DNA of 64,000 nt from Gordionus sp. m RMFG-2023. Taxonomy: Eukaryota > Nematomorpha > Gordioida > Chordodea > Parachordodidae. The stretch is taken from the NCBI RefSeq assembly GCF_954871325.1, contig NC_088776.1:55260569-55324568 (forward strand). The letters are read 5' to 3'. This document shows positions 37,879-50,097 of the stretch, in pieces. A program made the position numbers and the translations under genes. The notes below the pieces were generated by a model. That model did not search any database, had not been told where the DNA came from, and was given only the letters and a program-made list of their open reading frames with translations. Position 1 is the stretch's first letter; each line of letters opens with the position of its first letter.

Positions 37879-37975
37879 CCCCTACCACCTCCAGACCGCC
37901 CATTATGGGCAGAGATTGACTTCCAGTTGAATAGATCTTTTGATTAGCTATCGATTGATACCCTATACTAGACAT
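37503..37975 (-). repeat. Inverted partner of the minisatellite, about 4 copies
   Basis: Four reverse-complement copies of the unit described at 30655-31730 (agagattgacctccagttga, atagatcttttgattagcta, cgattgatacccatatcaaa). It sits just inside the right terminal repeat, mirroring the larger left array. One unit holds an uninterrupted run of about 33 C residues (37844-37876). Confidence 0.9.
37844..37876. repeat. Poly-C run of about 33 bases
   Basis: Uninterrupted cytosines within a satellite unit, expanded from the usual C-rich tract of that unit. Could form i-motif or G-quadruplex structures, and is also a place where assembly length is unreliable. Confidence 0.8.
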
Positions 37976-38416
37976 ATCTTATATCATAAGGCCAAAAAAA
38001 CAACATTGAAAATTAAAAACGCAACGAAACTCGTGGAAAACGCTTTTAAAAAAGATTCCTCTTTATCACGATTAAAATGTGATAATACCGTATAGTTCTT
38101 TATCCTTTAAAAAATTGAAATTTTAAAGGGATCCCTTTAAATCCCGTGAAGATCCCGGATAGTCATGATCCCTACGAAATATACATGATTAAATAAAGGA
38201 ATGTAAAATATATAATAAATACCCTAAAATTTTGTTATATGAAAATATAAAACAATTTTAACAAATCCAAAAATATAAGCAATTAAGTGTTCAAAAAATA
38301 TAAGAGGTTTATAGGGCAAATCTCCCCCCCCCCCAAAAAAAAAATTTTTTTAACCCCCCCCCCCCCCCCCCCCCTCACCCCTATGATAAAATCCTGGCTA
38401 CGTTACTGAGATGAAC

Positions 38417-41400
38417 TAAGCTATTTACATATTTATCTAAATAGCATATCCTTAAAGATTTAATATTACCAAATACTCAAGATTTGATTGCTGTTTTCTG
38501 CAATAAATATATGATCATATTTCTGTGCTGTGAACTTGTTAAATAGCCAATTTAATAAGATTAGGTATACTATTATTTGTATTATCATTAATATTTATAT
38601 TATAGCAATTTTTTGTAGTAACTGTGGACGTACCAGTCCATGCCCCACAGTAGTCGCTCCACACAGATTATAATCTTTTTGTTTCAAAGTCATATTGTCT
38701 TTATTACTTATAGTAAATAACATTGTTTTTAATACCCGTCGGTATCGATTCTAGAATATTAGTAGGTTTCAATAACATATATATAATCAGTGTCTTAAAT
38801 GGATGAAAAAATACATCTAAGTATGATTACGTGATAGACAGGAAGTAGTTTATCATTTTTAATATCTTAGACTTCAACTAGTAATAGATTTTGAAAAAGT
38901 ATTCGTCCTGTTTTTTGAAAAATATTATATTAATGGATGATATATATTCGTCTAATTAATTTTTAGGTATCATCGCATGAAAACAGTAATTTGCAATATC
39001 TATAATTTATCTTAATTATTTAAATCTTGCTAACTTTGATTGACTTGCCACTTTCAAGAGGTTGAGAAGAACCATCACGGGAACTGACAAACATCAATAC
39101 TAGTGTCTTTTTCCGTGGAATAAAAGAAAAGCAGATATTGTTTTTTTTGTTAACGATTTTTATAAGTATTTTTTTTTTATCCTAATAATTTGGCTTAAAA
39201 TTTTAATAACTAAAATTTTTCTAAGAATTTTTTTTCATTTAGATTTAATTGTTAAAAGCAAATAAAAATTCAATAACTAACATCTTTTTTAAATTTGGAG
39301 GCCTGGAAATGTTTTTGGGGATAAAAAAAATGTTAATGAAAGGCTAAAGTATGAAATTTTATTTTGCGTGGTTAAGAGCCTGATTGAGATCTTAATTTTT
39401 TTAGGAGAAATCTATATGACCATATATTCACTGGAACATACTCCTTAAAAACCTATACATGCCCCCTAAAATTTTGCCACAGGTTATTACGTTATTATAA
39501 TAGTAATCTCTTCATATATTCTTAATTAACTTAAATTATTAATACTCTACTATAAATATCAAAAAATTGTGTATGTAAGAGAATAATTTTAGAATATTAA
39601 TTTAAACTGACTGCACTTTCAAGCTTAACACTTTTTATTTCTTTTACAATACCCTTTTTTTTTAAAATTAAATATAATTAAATTTTTCTTACCTTGATTT
39701 TTTTTCTTTTATCTTATTCTACTTTTTAACACACTCTTGAAAATAAGCTAAAGGAATTAAAAACAATAATAAAAATAATGAATAATGATTTAATTTTGCT
39801 TTTTTTTTCTACTTTTTATAACCATCGCGAAAAATAAAAAATAAAATCTACAATAATTTTTTTTTTCACAACGCAATGCTAAAAAAATTAATCGTTATCT
39901 ATTAAAAAAAACTAATAAAACTATAGTTAAAAAATATAATTTCATTACAATAATATATCATTAATCAAATTAATTTTCCTAATATACTATGAATGCATTA
40001 TTATAGTGCATTGCTTGGCATGAATATGAGTTTGCTGATAGAATGCATACAACTATAGTCTTTATTTTTCAAATAAAACTTATTTTTGAATAATTTTCTG
40101 CCATATTTTAAAATGTTACAATGTCATAATATAAAATTATCATGTTTAGCAATATAAGTATATTATAATAAGTCTATATAAAAGTTCAAAAATGTTAGAA
40201 GCAAAATGCTCTTACCCCCCCCCCCCCCCGACGCTGTTTTGGGATAGAATTAAATAATTAATCGGATTATTAAGTCGAAGACGGTCAAATTAATTAAGAG
40301 AACTTAATAAGTAAACGACAAGGCAAATCTTGCCAATATTTTGATATTTCCTATGATTAGTATTTTATAAAAAGGCAGTATATATATATCATAAATGAAC
40401 ATAAGACTAACCGCCAAATTTAAAAATCTTTATTCTCTTGGAAAATGGAATATTTTAAACTAAATCTGTGCCAAGAACAAGCATTGACTATAATATTGTT
40501 TATAATATTTTGAATATTATACTTAATTTATATAATAAAATAGCAATAACCAATTCTCAAAATGATAACATATTTTAAATATTAAAATCAGTATGAGCAT
40601 AAAACGTTGTTCATCTTCAAGCTCATTTCTGCTCATGCATATTGTTGTAAATAATGATAATTAATTTTAAAATAACTTCTTTTTTTTAATATTATTTTTT
40701 TTTTGTTTTGTAGAAAAATAATCATTAATATTTTTTGATTTTTAATTTAGTTTTTCGTTTTTATATATATATTTTTTTTTCATTAATAAAAAAGATTTCG
40801 AAAATTATATTTTTCTTTGAATTTGAAATTATAATATATTTCGCAGATTTCATTAATAAAATGTTGTATGCTGACCGTGTTATTTTATTTTGAGTATATT
40901 GAAATTTACAAATTTATCTCAGTGTGTTAGTTACCTCAGTATCAGTTTTTAATTTATCTCAGTGTAGCATTTCCAAATATGATTTGAAGAAATCAAATAA
41001 GGTGGCAGCATTTATATTTTCAACCAAAAAAAACAAATTAATATCGAGTAAGCCCCTTTGCGAAATAAGATTTACTATTTTAGATTCAAAATTTAATAAA
41101 ATAATAGTTAGTTATTATCAATTTGTCTATTAAAATTTTAGATTTTGCCAATTAAACCAAAATTTTTTTGTGATTTATTCAATCTAAAATAAAAAAATTA
41201 TAACAAATGATTCATGTAATAATAGGATATTTGATCAAATTATGAAAAAAAACTAGCAATTTAAAGGGCAATTGACTTCAATTTTTAAAATAATATAATT
41301 TTTTGATATTTAAATGATTTTTTTAGACAATAATATCAATAAGAGAATTTTTATTAAAAAAAGTAATAAAATACGCCAACTTGCGAAATAAATATTATAC

Positions 41401-42360
41401 TTTTTAATCTTATTCTCATCATTTTTAATATAATAGCGTTGAAAAATTATTAGGCATTTATTTTATTATGCTTCAATATAATTTTAATAACTTTTAATCA
41501 TATATAATGGCTATTTTTAAAACCTGATAGACTATATAAAAAGCTTATCCCATTGAATACATATTTCAAGAAACAAAATAGACTGTTAATTACTAGCCAA
41601 AATGCATTACAATCAGGGAAATAGTTTTAATACTGTTAAATTTGAATCACTGTTTTTTATTATTGTTATAAAAATTAAATTTTTTATGTCAAAATTGAGA
41701 TTTTTTAGTTAGAGGGCGCTTTTTTTTGCAAATGTTAAATTAGCGCCTTTATGGCAGAGAAGATTGGGAAGCAAAAAGTATTATCAACTAAAATAAAAAA
41801 TGTTCGTTTCCCATTTTAACAATTTTAGTAAATGTTAAAACTTAATCAAAGGTAAATACAAACGGTACAGGTTGGAAAAGAAAAAATGGAACGATGAACG
41901 ACAGTGATGACAAATATTTTTATTTAAGTGATCCCGACTCCAGAGAACGATAAGACTCTCGATCCGTTGATATATTTTATAAAATAGATAATTATGAATA
42001 TTAATATTTTAAGCATCAAATTTTCTATTAAGAAAATTATAACCCCAAATAGAAATTTTAGCATTATTTAAAGTTTAATGTGAGGTTCACATGGCTTCAT
42101 TTTTATATCAAGTTTTGAGCCGACTCTCTATATAAAATTTTTAAGTGAAAACGATCATCCTAGCTCATAGCCTCGATAGAGGTGTAAACTTAAAGGACGG
42201 TTGATCTTAAAAAAATAATAAACTCATGCTTCAAGCCACTTAATTTTTTTCGAGTTAGGATTGTATGACAACAAAAAATAGACTAATTTTAACAAAATCT
42301 TTAAAATTTCTAGGAATTTGAAATTTTAAAACAGATAGATTGTTAAGATTCCGCTCAAAT
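38417..42360. other. Gene-free AT-rich stretch
   Basis: No recognisable gene. Notable content: a short cysteine-containing plus-strand patch (CGRTSPCPTVVAPH near 38620-38685), a C-run near 40215-40229, and a 69-codon plus-strand frame at 40924-41133 with an unremarkable composition. None has enough signal to call. It may be intergenic DNA between GINS2 and whatever lies on its 3' side. Confidence 0.4.
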
Positions 42361-42364
42361 TCCT

Positions 42365-42769
42365 TCTATTCTCGAACCCTCTGGCCTTTTCAGATCTGAT
42401 GGGAAACGCCCTGACGGGATCTCTTAAATTCCCTGGAAGCGAGGTCAATTCTTGGTCTGGGATTACTCTTGTATTGATCCATTGGCTCCTTCCAATCAAT
42501 CCCTTAACATTCTGGAGAACAAGGAGCTTCTAAAAATTGCAAAATATTCAGAGATATCCCAAGATCACTTATTCATTCCCATCATTTCCACTACCTTGAC
42601 TACCTTTGGGAATCGTGCTCTTTCTTTCTTCAAGGAACTTGGATCGCTAATCCGCAAACTAACAGATGAACCTCGTGAAGGCTTCTTCTTAAGACAAAGA
42701 CTCGCCATAGCAATTCACAGGGCCAATTACATCAGCTTCATTGGCAGCCTCATCTCCCATGATGATTAG
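42365..42769 (+). pseudogene. LINE C-terminal remnant (RT-downstream domain)
   Basis: Encodes LEPSGLFRSDGKRPDGIS, then after one frame change FLVWDYSCIDPLAPSNQSL, KYSEISQDHLFIPIISTTLT and GFFLRQRLAIAIHRANYISF. This order (EPSGL-RDDGKRPDG, W-D-CVDPLAPS, F-P--ET-G--G, RQRL--A-QR-N) is the well-known region that ends many animal LINE polyproteins. No reverse transcriptase is seen before it, so it is a 5'-truncated copy. A second copy of the same family lies at 45640-45990. Confidence 0.7.
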
Positions 42770-43102
42770 AATATATATTAAAAAATTATATAATATTTAA
42801 TCATGCTGAAATTTGGAAATTGTTTACAATATATCAATCTACTTAAAAAAAAAAATAATATTTTGATAATTTTTTATCATGTTCTTCGTCAATGAACCCA
42901 TTTTTCTATTTAACTGCTTATATAAAATTCTAATCAGTAAGAATATTTTGTCTTATAAATTGTTTTTTTTGATTATTTAAGAAAATAATAAAATACGTGT
43001 AATTATTTTTTTCCTGAGCGTTGGATTTTTTTTAATTCTTATAATTTCATTTTATATGGTGAGCGATTAAATATGATACAAGATTTCTATTCTATCTATC
43101 TA

Positions 43103-43293
43103 GTGATGCAAAGCATGGCTACTCAATATTTTAGTAAGAAAAATATTGTTAAAGAGCCTTGAGATTTCGCTAAAAGATGTCCAAACCTTTGTGCTCTAGG
43201 AACAGAATCCTAAGGCTTGCTTAATATTTTTCTGGATAAAATACTTAGTTAGCCGTTTTTTAAAAAAAAGGGTTGGAGCAATTTTGAATCACT
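43103..43293. mobile_element. Fold-back MITE, agtgttgtt family, decayed
   Basis: Left part agtgatgcaaagcatggcta then ctcaatattttag; right part cttagttagccgttttttaa then gagcaattttgaatcact. The middle (gatgtccaaacctttgtgct) matches the copies at 11147 and 50098. It lies about 180 bases beyond the GINS2 stop codon. Confidence 0.65.
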
Positions 43294-43467
43294 CTCTCAA
43301 TCAATCCGTCTATCCCTTTTGATATTTTAAGTTATTTTAGATTCATAGTGTTGATCTTGAAGAATAACGCCTGTGATAGGTATTAACTGTTGATAGTAAT
43401 AGGGATAATAATTTTAAGATAAAACAAATATCTATATTATTATCAAAAAATAGATAATTTACTATAA

Positions 43468-43473
43468 TTTATT
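43468..43473 (-). promoter_or_regulatory. GINS2 polyadenylation signal AATAAA
   Basis: On the minus strand the reading frame ends in tandem stops TAA TAA, and these bases overlap a perfect AATAAA. Its position right at the stop supports this as the 3' end of the message. Confidence 0.5.
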
Positions 43474-46400
43474 ATAAATATAAAAAATTGGTAAATAAAA
43501 ATTTCATATGTCGTCCGATAATAGAGAAGATGAATATATATTGGTCGTAGGAAGATTGGAGCAGTGAACTGCTGTTATGTGCATTACGTTTATGCTTAGT
43601 CAAGTCATTCAAAATGTCCAAGCCAGATGACAATATCCCACGAACAGTATTGATTTCCATCATTGTCAAGTGGTTAATCTAATATATTATTTTAAAATAT
43701 TTTGTATAAAAAATGTTTGATCATTTTTTTATCTCCTTCTTTATTTCAAAATAAAAAAATTGATGTCTATATTTTCTTACTGAAATCAATTTATTAAGGA
43801 TTTTGAATCCCTATGAATTTCATATCCCCTTGATTCACCGTTAGTGCGAATTCGAGGTAAGATATTTATCAATAAGTTTTGTGGATTAGCTAAAATTTTT
43901 GCATGCACATTCACAAAAATTGGTAGTGTATGCAAAGTCTTGAAAAGTAATCGTAAAGGGGTATAAAAAACAATTTACTTTCTATTTTATTCCCAAACTA
44001 ATTAAGTTGCATGCGAATTATATATTATTAGAAATAACAACAATAATAATCTCATAAAATATGAATGAATGAATCCCTTTTGAATTTCTTTCTCGCAGGT
44101 CTTTATGTTTTTCTCCTTTACTAATCATCACCTTATATATTGTCATATGATACTTTTTATTATTTTTAATCACGATTTTTATATTTTGCAAAAAAATATT
44201 TTTTCCTAGTGGTTTATAAATTATAATTTGTTTTTCTTACTCGATAATATAATAATAGCTCAACTCAAGCAATGTTAATCTGAAGGAAATTTTTTAATTA
44301 GCAAAAAATAATTTAGAGTTAAACATATAATAACTGAGGTAAAGATAAGGAGTAATATGATAGAAGACTAGAGGAATATTGGATAAAGGTGGTGGCTAAT
44401 GAATGTTTGAGAGATATAGAATAGGTAGGGTTAATTAATTTTTTTGTTAACAGAAATGACAGGTCATGTAATTATAGACAGACTAATATAAATTCTGATG
44501 AGGTTAATGGGAATTTACTTAGGTTGAACCTAAATTTCTTAATTTTTGTTATAATAATACTCGTCCAAACTCACTATTATTCTATCTCGTTTTCAATTTT
44601 GGACATTAAAAAACTCGTCTTAATTAATTATCTAGCCTAGGAAAATATAAAGTTTATATATAACATAAGAGAATTACAATAATAAAACATTTTATAGATT
44701 GCATCATCTGAAAAGCAAATCAAAATAGATATTGAATTCGCAAAGCTGTCTTTATGTCAAATTTCCTATTTTCCATAACTCAAGGTGTTTACTGGAAGAA
44801 ATTATTCCAATCTTTAAAACTTGCGTTTGTATTCTTCCTTCAAGATATTTACTCAGTAAAAATTTATTAAAGAGTTGAATATAAAAGGATTAAAAATATA
44901 GTAATCTCAGGATGAGATATAATTAAAAATTTGATCCTCATTAGAGAAAAATGAACAAATATAAGGAAGGGAATGTATTATAAATTTCATTATAACAACC
45001 CCAAACCCGATAACGGGACCAATATGCATTACGGGGGAATATATATCTAATAAATTTCTTAAAGCAAGAAATAGGAAACACAAAAATTAAAACCATTGAT
45101 GATACAGGTAATAAAAAGATAATAACGGACACTTGTAAAAAAAACAAATACCGAACGCATAGTGTGTGCAGCTCATGGCGATTGGCGTTTTAAAAATATG
45201 ACAAATAAATGATTAGCTAATTCAAATGTTAATGGGAAAAGCCAAAAATAACAAAACCAGCAACATTATTGACAACATTTAAGGAAACACTCACAAAAAA
45301 AATAAAAATATTTTACAGGAATTAACATTACTTTATATTGATAAAAAAAATTGAAAAGGTTAGGAAACTGGTTTTATAAGAATAAATCTCCAGTCTACGG
45401 GGAAAGGATCTCCTATAAATGATAAATTTTTCGGTTCTAGATGTTAAGCTCTTATCTGAAATCGTTTTCATCTTCAAACGAAGATAAGGAACAAAATAAT
45501 CACAATTATATATATTTGTTTAAATAATATTTTAATAGTTCATATGTTTTCAATAATTTGATATTTTTTAAAAGAAAACTATCTTTATTTCTCAAATTTC
45601 CTAGGAAATTTCCCTGAATAGCATGAAATTTACATCTATATCTATCATCTCATGCACTACAAGTTCTCCCGAGGACGTCAACGTCCGTCTTATTAACAAC
45701 AGTCTCCTAGCTGCGATTAAAATTAATATTCCATCTCATCATTAATCAGTGGGTATTTAAAATGATAACGCCCTACGCCCGGATGTCATAATCCTCCCTA
45801 GACAAATGGTTTTCCACAATAATCTGGGACTACATGTGGGTAACTTTGCAGTGAAGTCTAACTTTTCTGCCATAAAAATAGGTAGAAATTATTTCAAAAA
45901 AAAATATGCCAGTCTCCAGTTTTTATACCAATAGTCACTAACACCCTAGGGATGTTTGGAAGGGAGGCTATCCGTTTTATCAGTCATCGCCAAAAAAAGA
46001 CTCATTACAGATGGCTACAATGAGGGATACAAACTTAGTCGGTAGATTTCAAGAAATCCACTGATCCAATTTCAAAAGCATTCCCTCCACTTTAGGGTGA
46101 CATGTTCCTTTTTTAAGTTTTTTAAACGTTTTTAATATATAATTATTTTTACGTATTATATAGTCACTAACACCCTAGGGATGTTTGGAAGGGAGGCTAT
46201 CCGTTTTATCAGTCATCGCCAAAAAAAGACTCATTACAGATGGCTACAATGAGGGATACAAACTTAGTCGGTAGATTTCAAGAAATCCACTGATCCAATT
46301 TCAAAAGCATTCCCTCCACTTTAGGGTGACATGTTCCTTTTTTAAGTTTTTTAAACGTTTTTCATATATAATTATTTTTACGTATTATATAAGTCTTAAT

Positions 46401-49244
46401 ATAAAGTGAATTCCATGACAAATCAACAAAAAAACACGATTTCAGATTTTTCTAAAATTATTACAAACATATTATAACTAAGGAAAACTTTTTTTAGCCT
46501 CCAACTCCAAACAGTGACTGAGATATAGGCCTCAAAATGTCGGATAATGGGGCATTTTGGGTAAAATACTGTCTTTTTACAATGTTGACAATTTTAAAAA
46601 ATTAAAATTTTAAATGTAAAAAACCGGTAATGGATAAGTAAATTTTCAAGTTGGACCGAGCTCAAGTTTAGGAAATATGGCATTTTAATCATTAGTCTAT
46701 TGCAAATATTCTAAATAAATATTTTATATTAAGCAATAAATGTAATATAAGTCAAAATTTATCACCAGGCCGGGCTATGCAAATGGTACCACTGGAGGTC
46801 TCTAATTTAAATACATAAAATTTTTAAAATATTTTTTAAATATATTTACAATTAATTCTAAAATATTTAATATGAATTTTTGCAATTGACGAATAATTAA
46901 AATACCATATCTTCTAAGCCTGAGCTTGAACCAACTTAAAATTTTGCAAATTTATTATATAGTTCTAAATCCATAAAAAACTGTTGATTTAATTTTATGA
47001 CAATTTTTGATATTTAAATTTTTTAAACAGTATTTAACACTATATAACTTTTAAAAGTCTACCATTAGGCTAGAAATTAAATAACGCTTTTATCTCAATT
47101 ATATTTAAAGATATTTGAAATCAAAGGGAGAGCATTTTGACCAAAATGCCCCATTTTTTTTAACCTTTGGAGGCCTGTATCTCAGTCCATGTTTGGAGTT
47201 GGAGGCTAAAATTTCATTTTTTTCTTAGTTATAATATATGCAACAAAAATATTAAAAAAATCTAATGGGGGTCAACATGTTGATTTGTCATGGAATTCAC
47301 CTTATATATTTTTTAATATATGCATATTTAAAGTTGTAAATAAAATAAATCACCTATGAAAAAAAGAATAATATTTTGATATTTTTATGCATAAAAAATA
47401 TTTCAAGATGAAATCACAAATTAATAAAAAAAAGTCAAACTCTGTTTTAGAGGTTTAAATAATTTGATATTAGTAAAAATAAAGGTGATCAAACAATATC
47501 GTTGGCTGATATTTGATATTGGAATATCTTTGTTGAAGATTCAATTTTTTTTAAACTGAATAAAAATTTTTGAAAATTTATAAATTCTTGTTCTCATAAT
47601 ACTTCTCATTCAACAATTTTATATGGTAATATACTTGAACATGATTAATGTTAGAGGCATTTTGGGTTAGGGTTTGTATACTGGATTTAAGCTTAGATAT
47701 CCTAAGGTCCCACAGATCTTTCAACAACAATTTTACTTTGCAACAATCCACAATATCTTCACTAGCTCTTAGCATAAATATTAGTTTTTTTAAATAAAAA
47801 AAATCTTTAATTAGAACAAAAAGAGTTGATTATTTATATATAAAAGACATTAAAATATTATAAATTTTTCATAGTCTAAATAATATAATATATATTTATT
47901 TTACTAAAAAAATAAATATCATGTAAATATTTTTTTATATATTTATTTGATAGAGTATTATCTAAATTTAGGCAATATTGTATTCTTTATAATGATTTTA
48001 ATATAATAGTTATTTTACATGCTGTCTCTTAATTGATGTGTATCTAGAAAACAATAATTTCAAAAATTGTATATTGACCCAAGTAGTTATTATGTGTGAG
48101 AGCCCCTTATTATGATAAATATGCCAAAGAAAAAATTTGTAACTAAAATATTATTTCTTCTATAATTTTTCAAACTCAATCTTTAAGATAATTTTTTTAT
48201 ATAAATTTATTAAAGTTTTAAAAGAAAATTATGTCATTTATTTCCTAAACTTTGTGTATGAACAATGTAATAAATAAACATCAAAAAATTTAAGTCAAAA
48301 TTTTAATATTGATATCAAAAAAATACTCTTGCATTAGTAAATTGGCTATTTCCATGTAATGTGGGCTAGGCATAGCTGTAAAATACTGATTTTCTTTCTC
48401 TAGCATCTTTAATTCTTCCAAGGTATCTTTAATTTTGAAAAAATAATTTAAATGAATATTACAAATATTAGAAATATAACTAATTATACATAATATAATA
48501 ACATATTAGCACAAACACATACTATTATAAAGGTAAATTATGTAAATGCATCACAATTAGTAAAAATTAAATTGATATATTAATTTTTACTAAATATGAT
48601 GTATCCTAATTTGTATTTTAAAATATTAAACATCATTGTAAATCAAACTTAGGATTTTTAAAGAAATCTTAAAAAAGAAATGATTTTTTTATTTTACTAA
48701 GTAAATAATGTACAATCATTTTTTGTATAATTTTTATGTTATAAAATATTAAGATTATAACATATAGTTATTAATATACAGGTAAAATGTATTATTAATC
48801 AATGTTTATAGTATCTATAATTTAATGATTTACCAATATCCATCCATTTAGGAGGTATAATTGAACATTTACGCCTTTGTTTCAGATGAATTGCCACCCA
48901 TAATGGAAGACTTGTAGGTATACCAGGAGTCATTTCACCAATATCACACTTTTTGAAATAAAATAAATTATTATATAGATTAAAAGTAATAAATATATAA
49001 AGGATTTTATTAGAAATCATATATATTTTTTAACCCAAAACATTCTGATTAAATTTTACTAGAAAAAACCTTAATTTATTTTTCAATTGATAAAAAGTTT
49101 CCATGTTTATTTTTAGTAAATCTAAATGAATTATGAACATATTACTGAAATAAGTTTAAAAGGTGGGGATTGGAAATTAGGATTTATATATATGAATTCA
49201 TTTTCTGCAATAAATTCAATATTTATGGGATCGAATGATATCAT
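43472..49244 (-). CDS. GINS2: GINS complex subunit PSF2, complete, 5 exons
   Basis: PSF2 is one of the four GINS subunits; GINS joins MCM2-7 and CDC45 in the CMG helicase that unwinds DNA at replication forks. Exons on the minus strand: 49146-49244, 48834-48948, 48327-48426, 47635-47767, 43472-43678. All junctions are GT-AG and agree in phase. Exon 1 encodes MISFDPINIEFIAENEFIYI (compare human SEVEFLAEKELVTIIPNFS). Exon 2 has CDIGEMTPGIPTSLPLWVAI and HLKQRRKCSIIPPKWMDI, nearly the family signature. Exon 3 has YFTAMPSPHYMEIANLLMQ, exon 4 LLLKDLWDLRISKLKSSI, exon 5 NHLTMMEINTVRGILSSGLD. The predicted product is 217 residues against about 185 in human; the extra residues are a hydrophobic C-terminal tail (YIFIFSIIGRHMKFLF) that is unusual. 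Intron 4 is 4.0 kb and full of repeats. Confidence 0.95.
45640..45990 (+). pseudogene. Second LINE C-terminal remnant
   Basis: Encodes TSSPEDVNVRLINNSLLAAI, then NDNALRPDVIILPRQMVFHN and TLGMFGREAIRF in changing frames. It is the same domain order as 42365-42769 (H-N--R--L--AL, RPDV, -T-G-FG-EA) but more decayed. It lies in GINS2 intron 4. Its last part is caught up in the tandem duplication at 45932-46389. Confidence 0.55.
45932..46389 (+). repeat. Tandem duplication, two 229-bp units
   Basis: 45932-46160 and 46161-46389 are almost identical; the only clear difference is taatatataatt against tcatatataatt near the end. Each unit starts tagtcactaacaccctaggg and includes the end of the LINE remnant plus flanking AT-rich DNA (acgtattata). 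The near identity marks it as very recent, or as an assembly artefact. Confidence 0.9.
46402..47303. mobile_element. Long-TIR non-autonomous element with TA flanks
   Basis: The left end taaagtgaattccatgacaa and the right end ttgtcatggaattcacctta are inverted, and the similarity continues inwards for about 165 bases (tagcctccaactccaaac, ggggcattttgg). A TA dinucleotide flanks both ends (46400-46401, 47304-47305), which fits a Tc1/mariner-type element. The interior has no open frame. It holds a relic of the GGGCC family near 46764-46805. It lies in GINS2 intron 4. Confidence 0.75.
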
Positions 49245-50097
49245 TTTCGCGGAAAAATTTAAAAAATATAAGCACCGTATCTTAACCACATTCTATAATA
49301 GAAATAATGATGTAACGAGCATTTGTCAAAACAGTCAGAATTACCATATGTGAAACTTGACCTTATAAAAAATCGACTAAAGAAATCTTTATAATAATTA
49401 ATTAACTTAATGATATTTATAATGTATAAAAAATATCGTTATAAAGTGATAATAAAATATAGAAAAACTAAATATCGTTATTCAAATCGGGGACTTTAAA
49501 ACTCTCCTTCAAATCAATTAGGTGTTTAATTGACGGGCTCTGTCAAGACATTTTTAGGCCTAAGATAAAAATAAATTCGGCGGCTCTTTAAAACATCTAG
49601 TTTACCTTATAAATCATAAAATAGTGACATATTTATAATGGATCGTTAATAAGCATAGAATATGTGTTAGGTATTGGCATTCGAAAGTGGGAGTCAGGCA
49701 TGAAATTTGCCTTTTCTCGTAAATATTTTTAAAGCTAATAAAAATTTTATCTCCACGCCCCCCCCCACCCTTCTTTTCTCCAGAATTATATATAATATAA
49801 CAATATAAACATTATCCTAAAAATTATTTAAAAAGAAATGTAACCTTCAAAAGCTTTCACCACCATAACTTTGTATTCAACAAAAAATTCTCTTACTTCA
49901 ATTGTTATTTTCAAACCTTCCACAGTCATTTTTCTGAGGATTATTTATCACGATAAGTTCAACTTATATAAATCATAAATTGAGTTGATATTTCGTCTAA
50001 ATTTTCATCATCTATATTGAAAAAAAAAATAGATATCAGTTTTTTTTATATCAGCCAGCAGTGGTATAAAAAGATTAATTATTTCTTAAATAAAATG

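Larger units (their letters stand above)
30154..38179 (-). mobile_element. Ginger-like integrase-type DNA transposon (fossil)
   Basis: Terminal inverted repeats of about 45 bases (words ggatcatgactatccgggat and tcacgggattta) lie at both ends. A possible 4-bp target duplication tata sits at 30150-30153 and 38180-38183, the length expected for Ginger elements. On the minus strand it has remains of an N-terminal zinc-binding region (36932-37186), of an integrase core (33887-34631) and of a cysteine-rich C-terminal region (32401-32838) like that of animal KRBA2-type Ginger proteins. The copy is broken in several places and is not expected to be active. Satellite arrays lie just inside both ends, and it has been entered by at least one MITE. 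It is younger than the hAT element that holds it. Confidence 0.75.
28750..38408 (+). mobile_element. hAT element (ZMYM1-like transposase) carrying a nested 8-kb insertion
   Basis: Left end cagtggcgtaggcatgaggg, right end ggctacgttactg; both are the common hAT CAGTGGCGTAGCC end. The flanks agatgaac at 28742-28749 and 38409-38416 are a perfect 8-bp target duplication, so the two ends belong to one insertion despite being 9.7 kb apart. Transposase remains occupy 28920-29892. A Ginger-like element (30154-38179) fills most of the interior; without it the hAT element would be about 1.6 kb, so it was itself internally deleted or short. Subterminal poly-G and poly-C runs are present at both ends. Confidence 0.85.

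Noticed and set aside
38620-38690. Cysteine-containing patch CGRTSPCPTVVAPH, considered as a thrombospondin/EGF-like exon.
   Set aside because: Only two cysteines, no consistent flanking splice sites.
40924-41133. 69-codon plus-strand frame with plausible composition.
   Set aside because: No recognisable motif, no convincing splice or poly(A) context.
41880-42000. Short acidic start-like patch (MNDSDDKYFYLSDPDSRER) as a first exon.
   Set aside because: No donor site follows in frame and no continuation was found.
49865-49935. Minus-strand patch MTVEGLKITIEVREFFVEYK, at first taken as the first exon of GINS2 (EVREFF resembles EVEFLAE).
   Set aside because: A far better first exon lies at 49146-49244 (INIEFIAENEFIYINPNF), which also joins exon 2 in phase.
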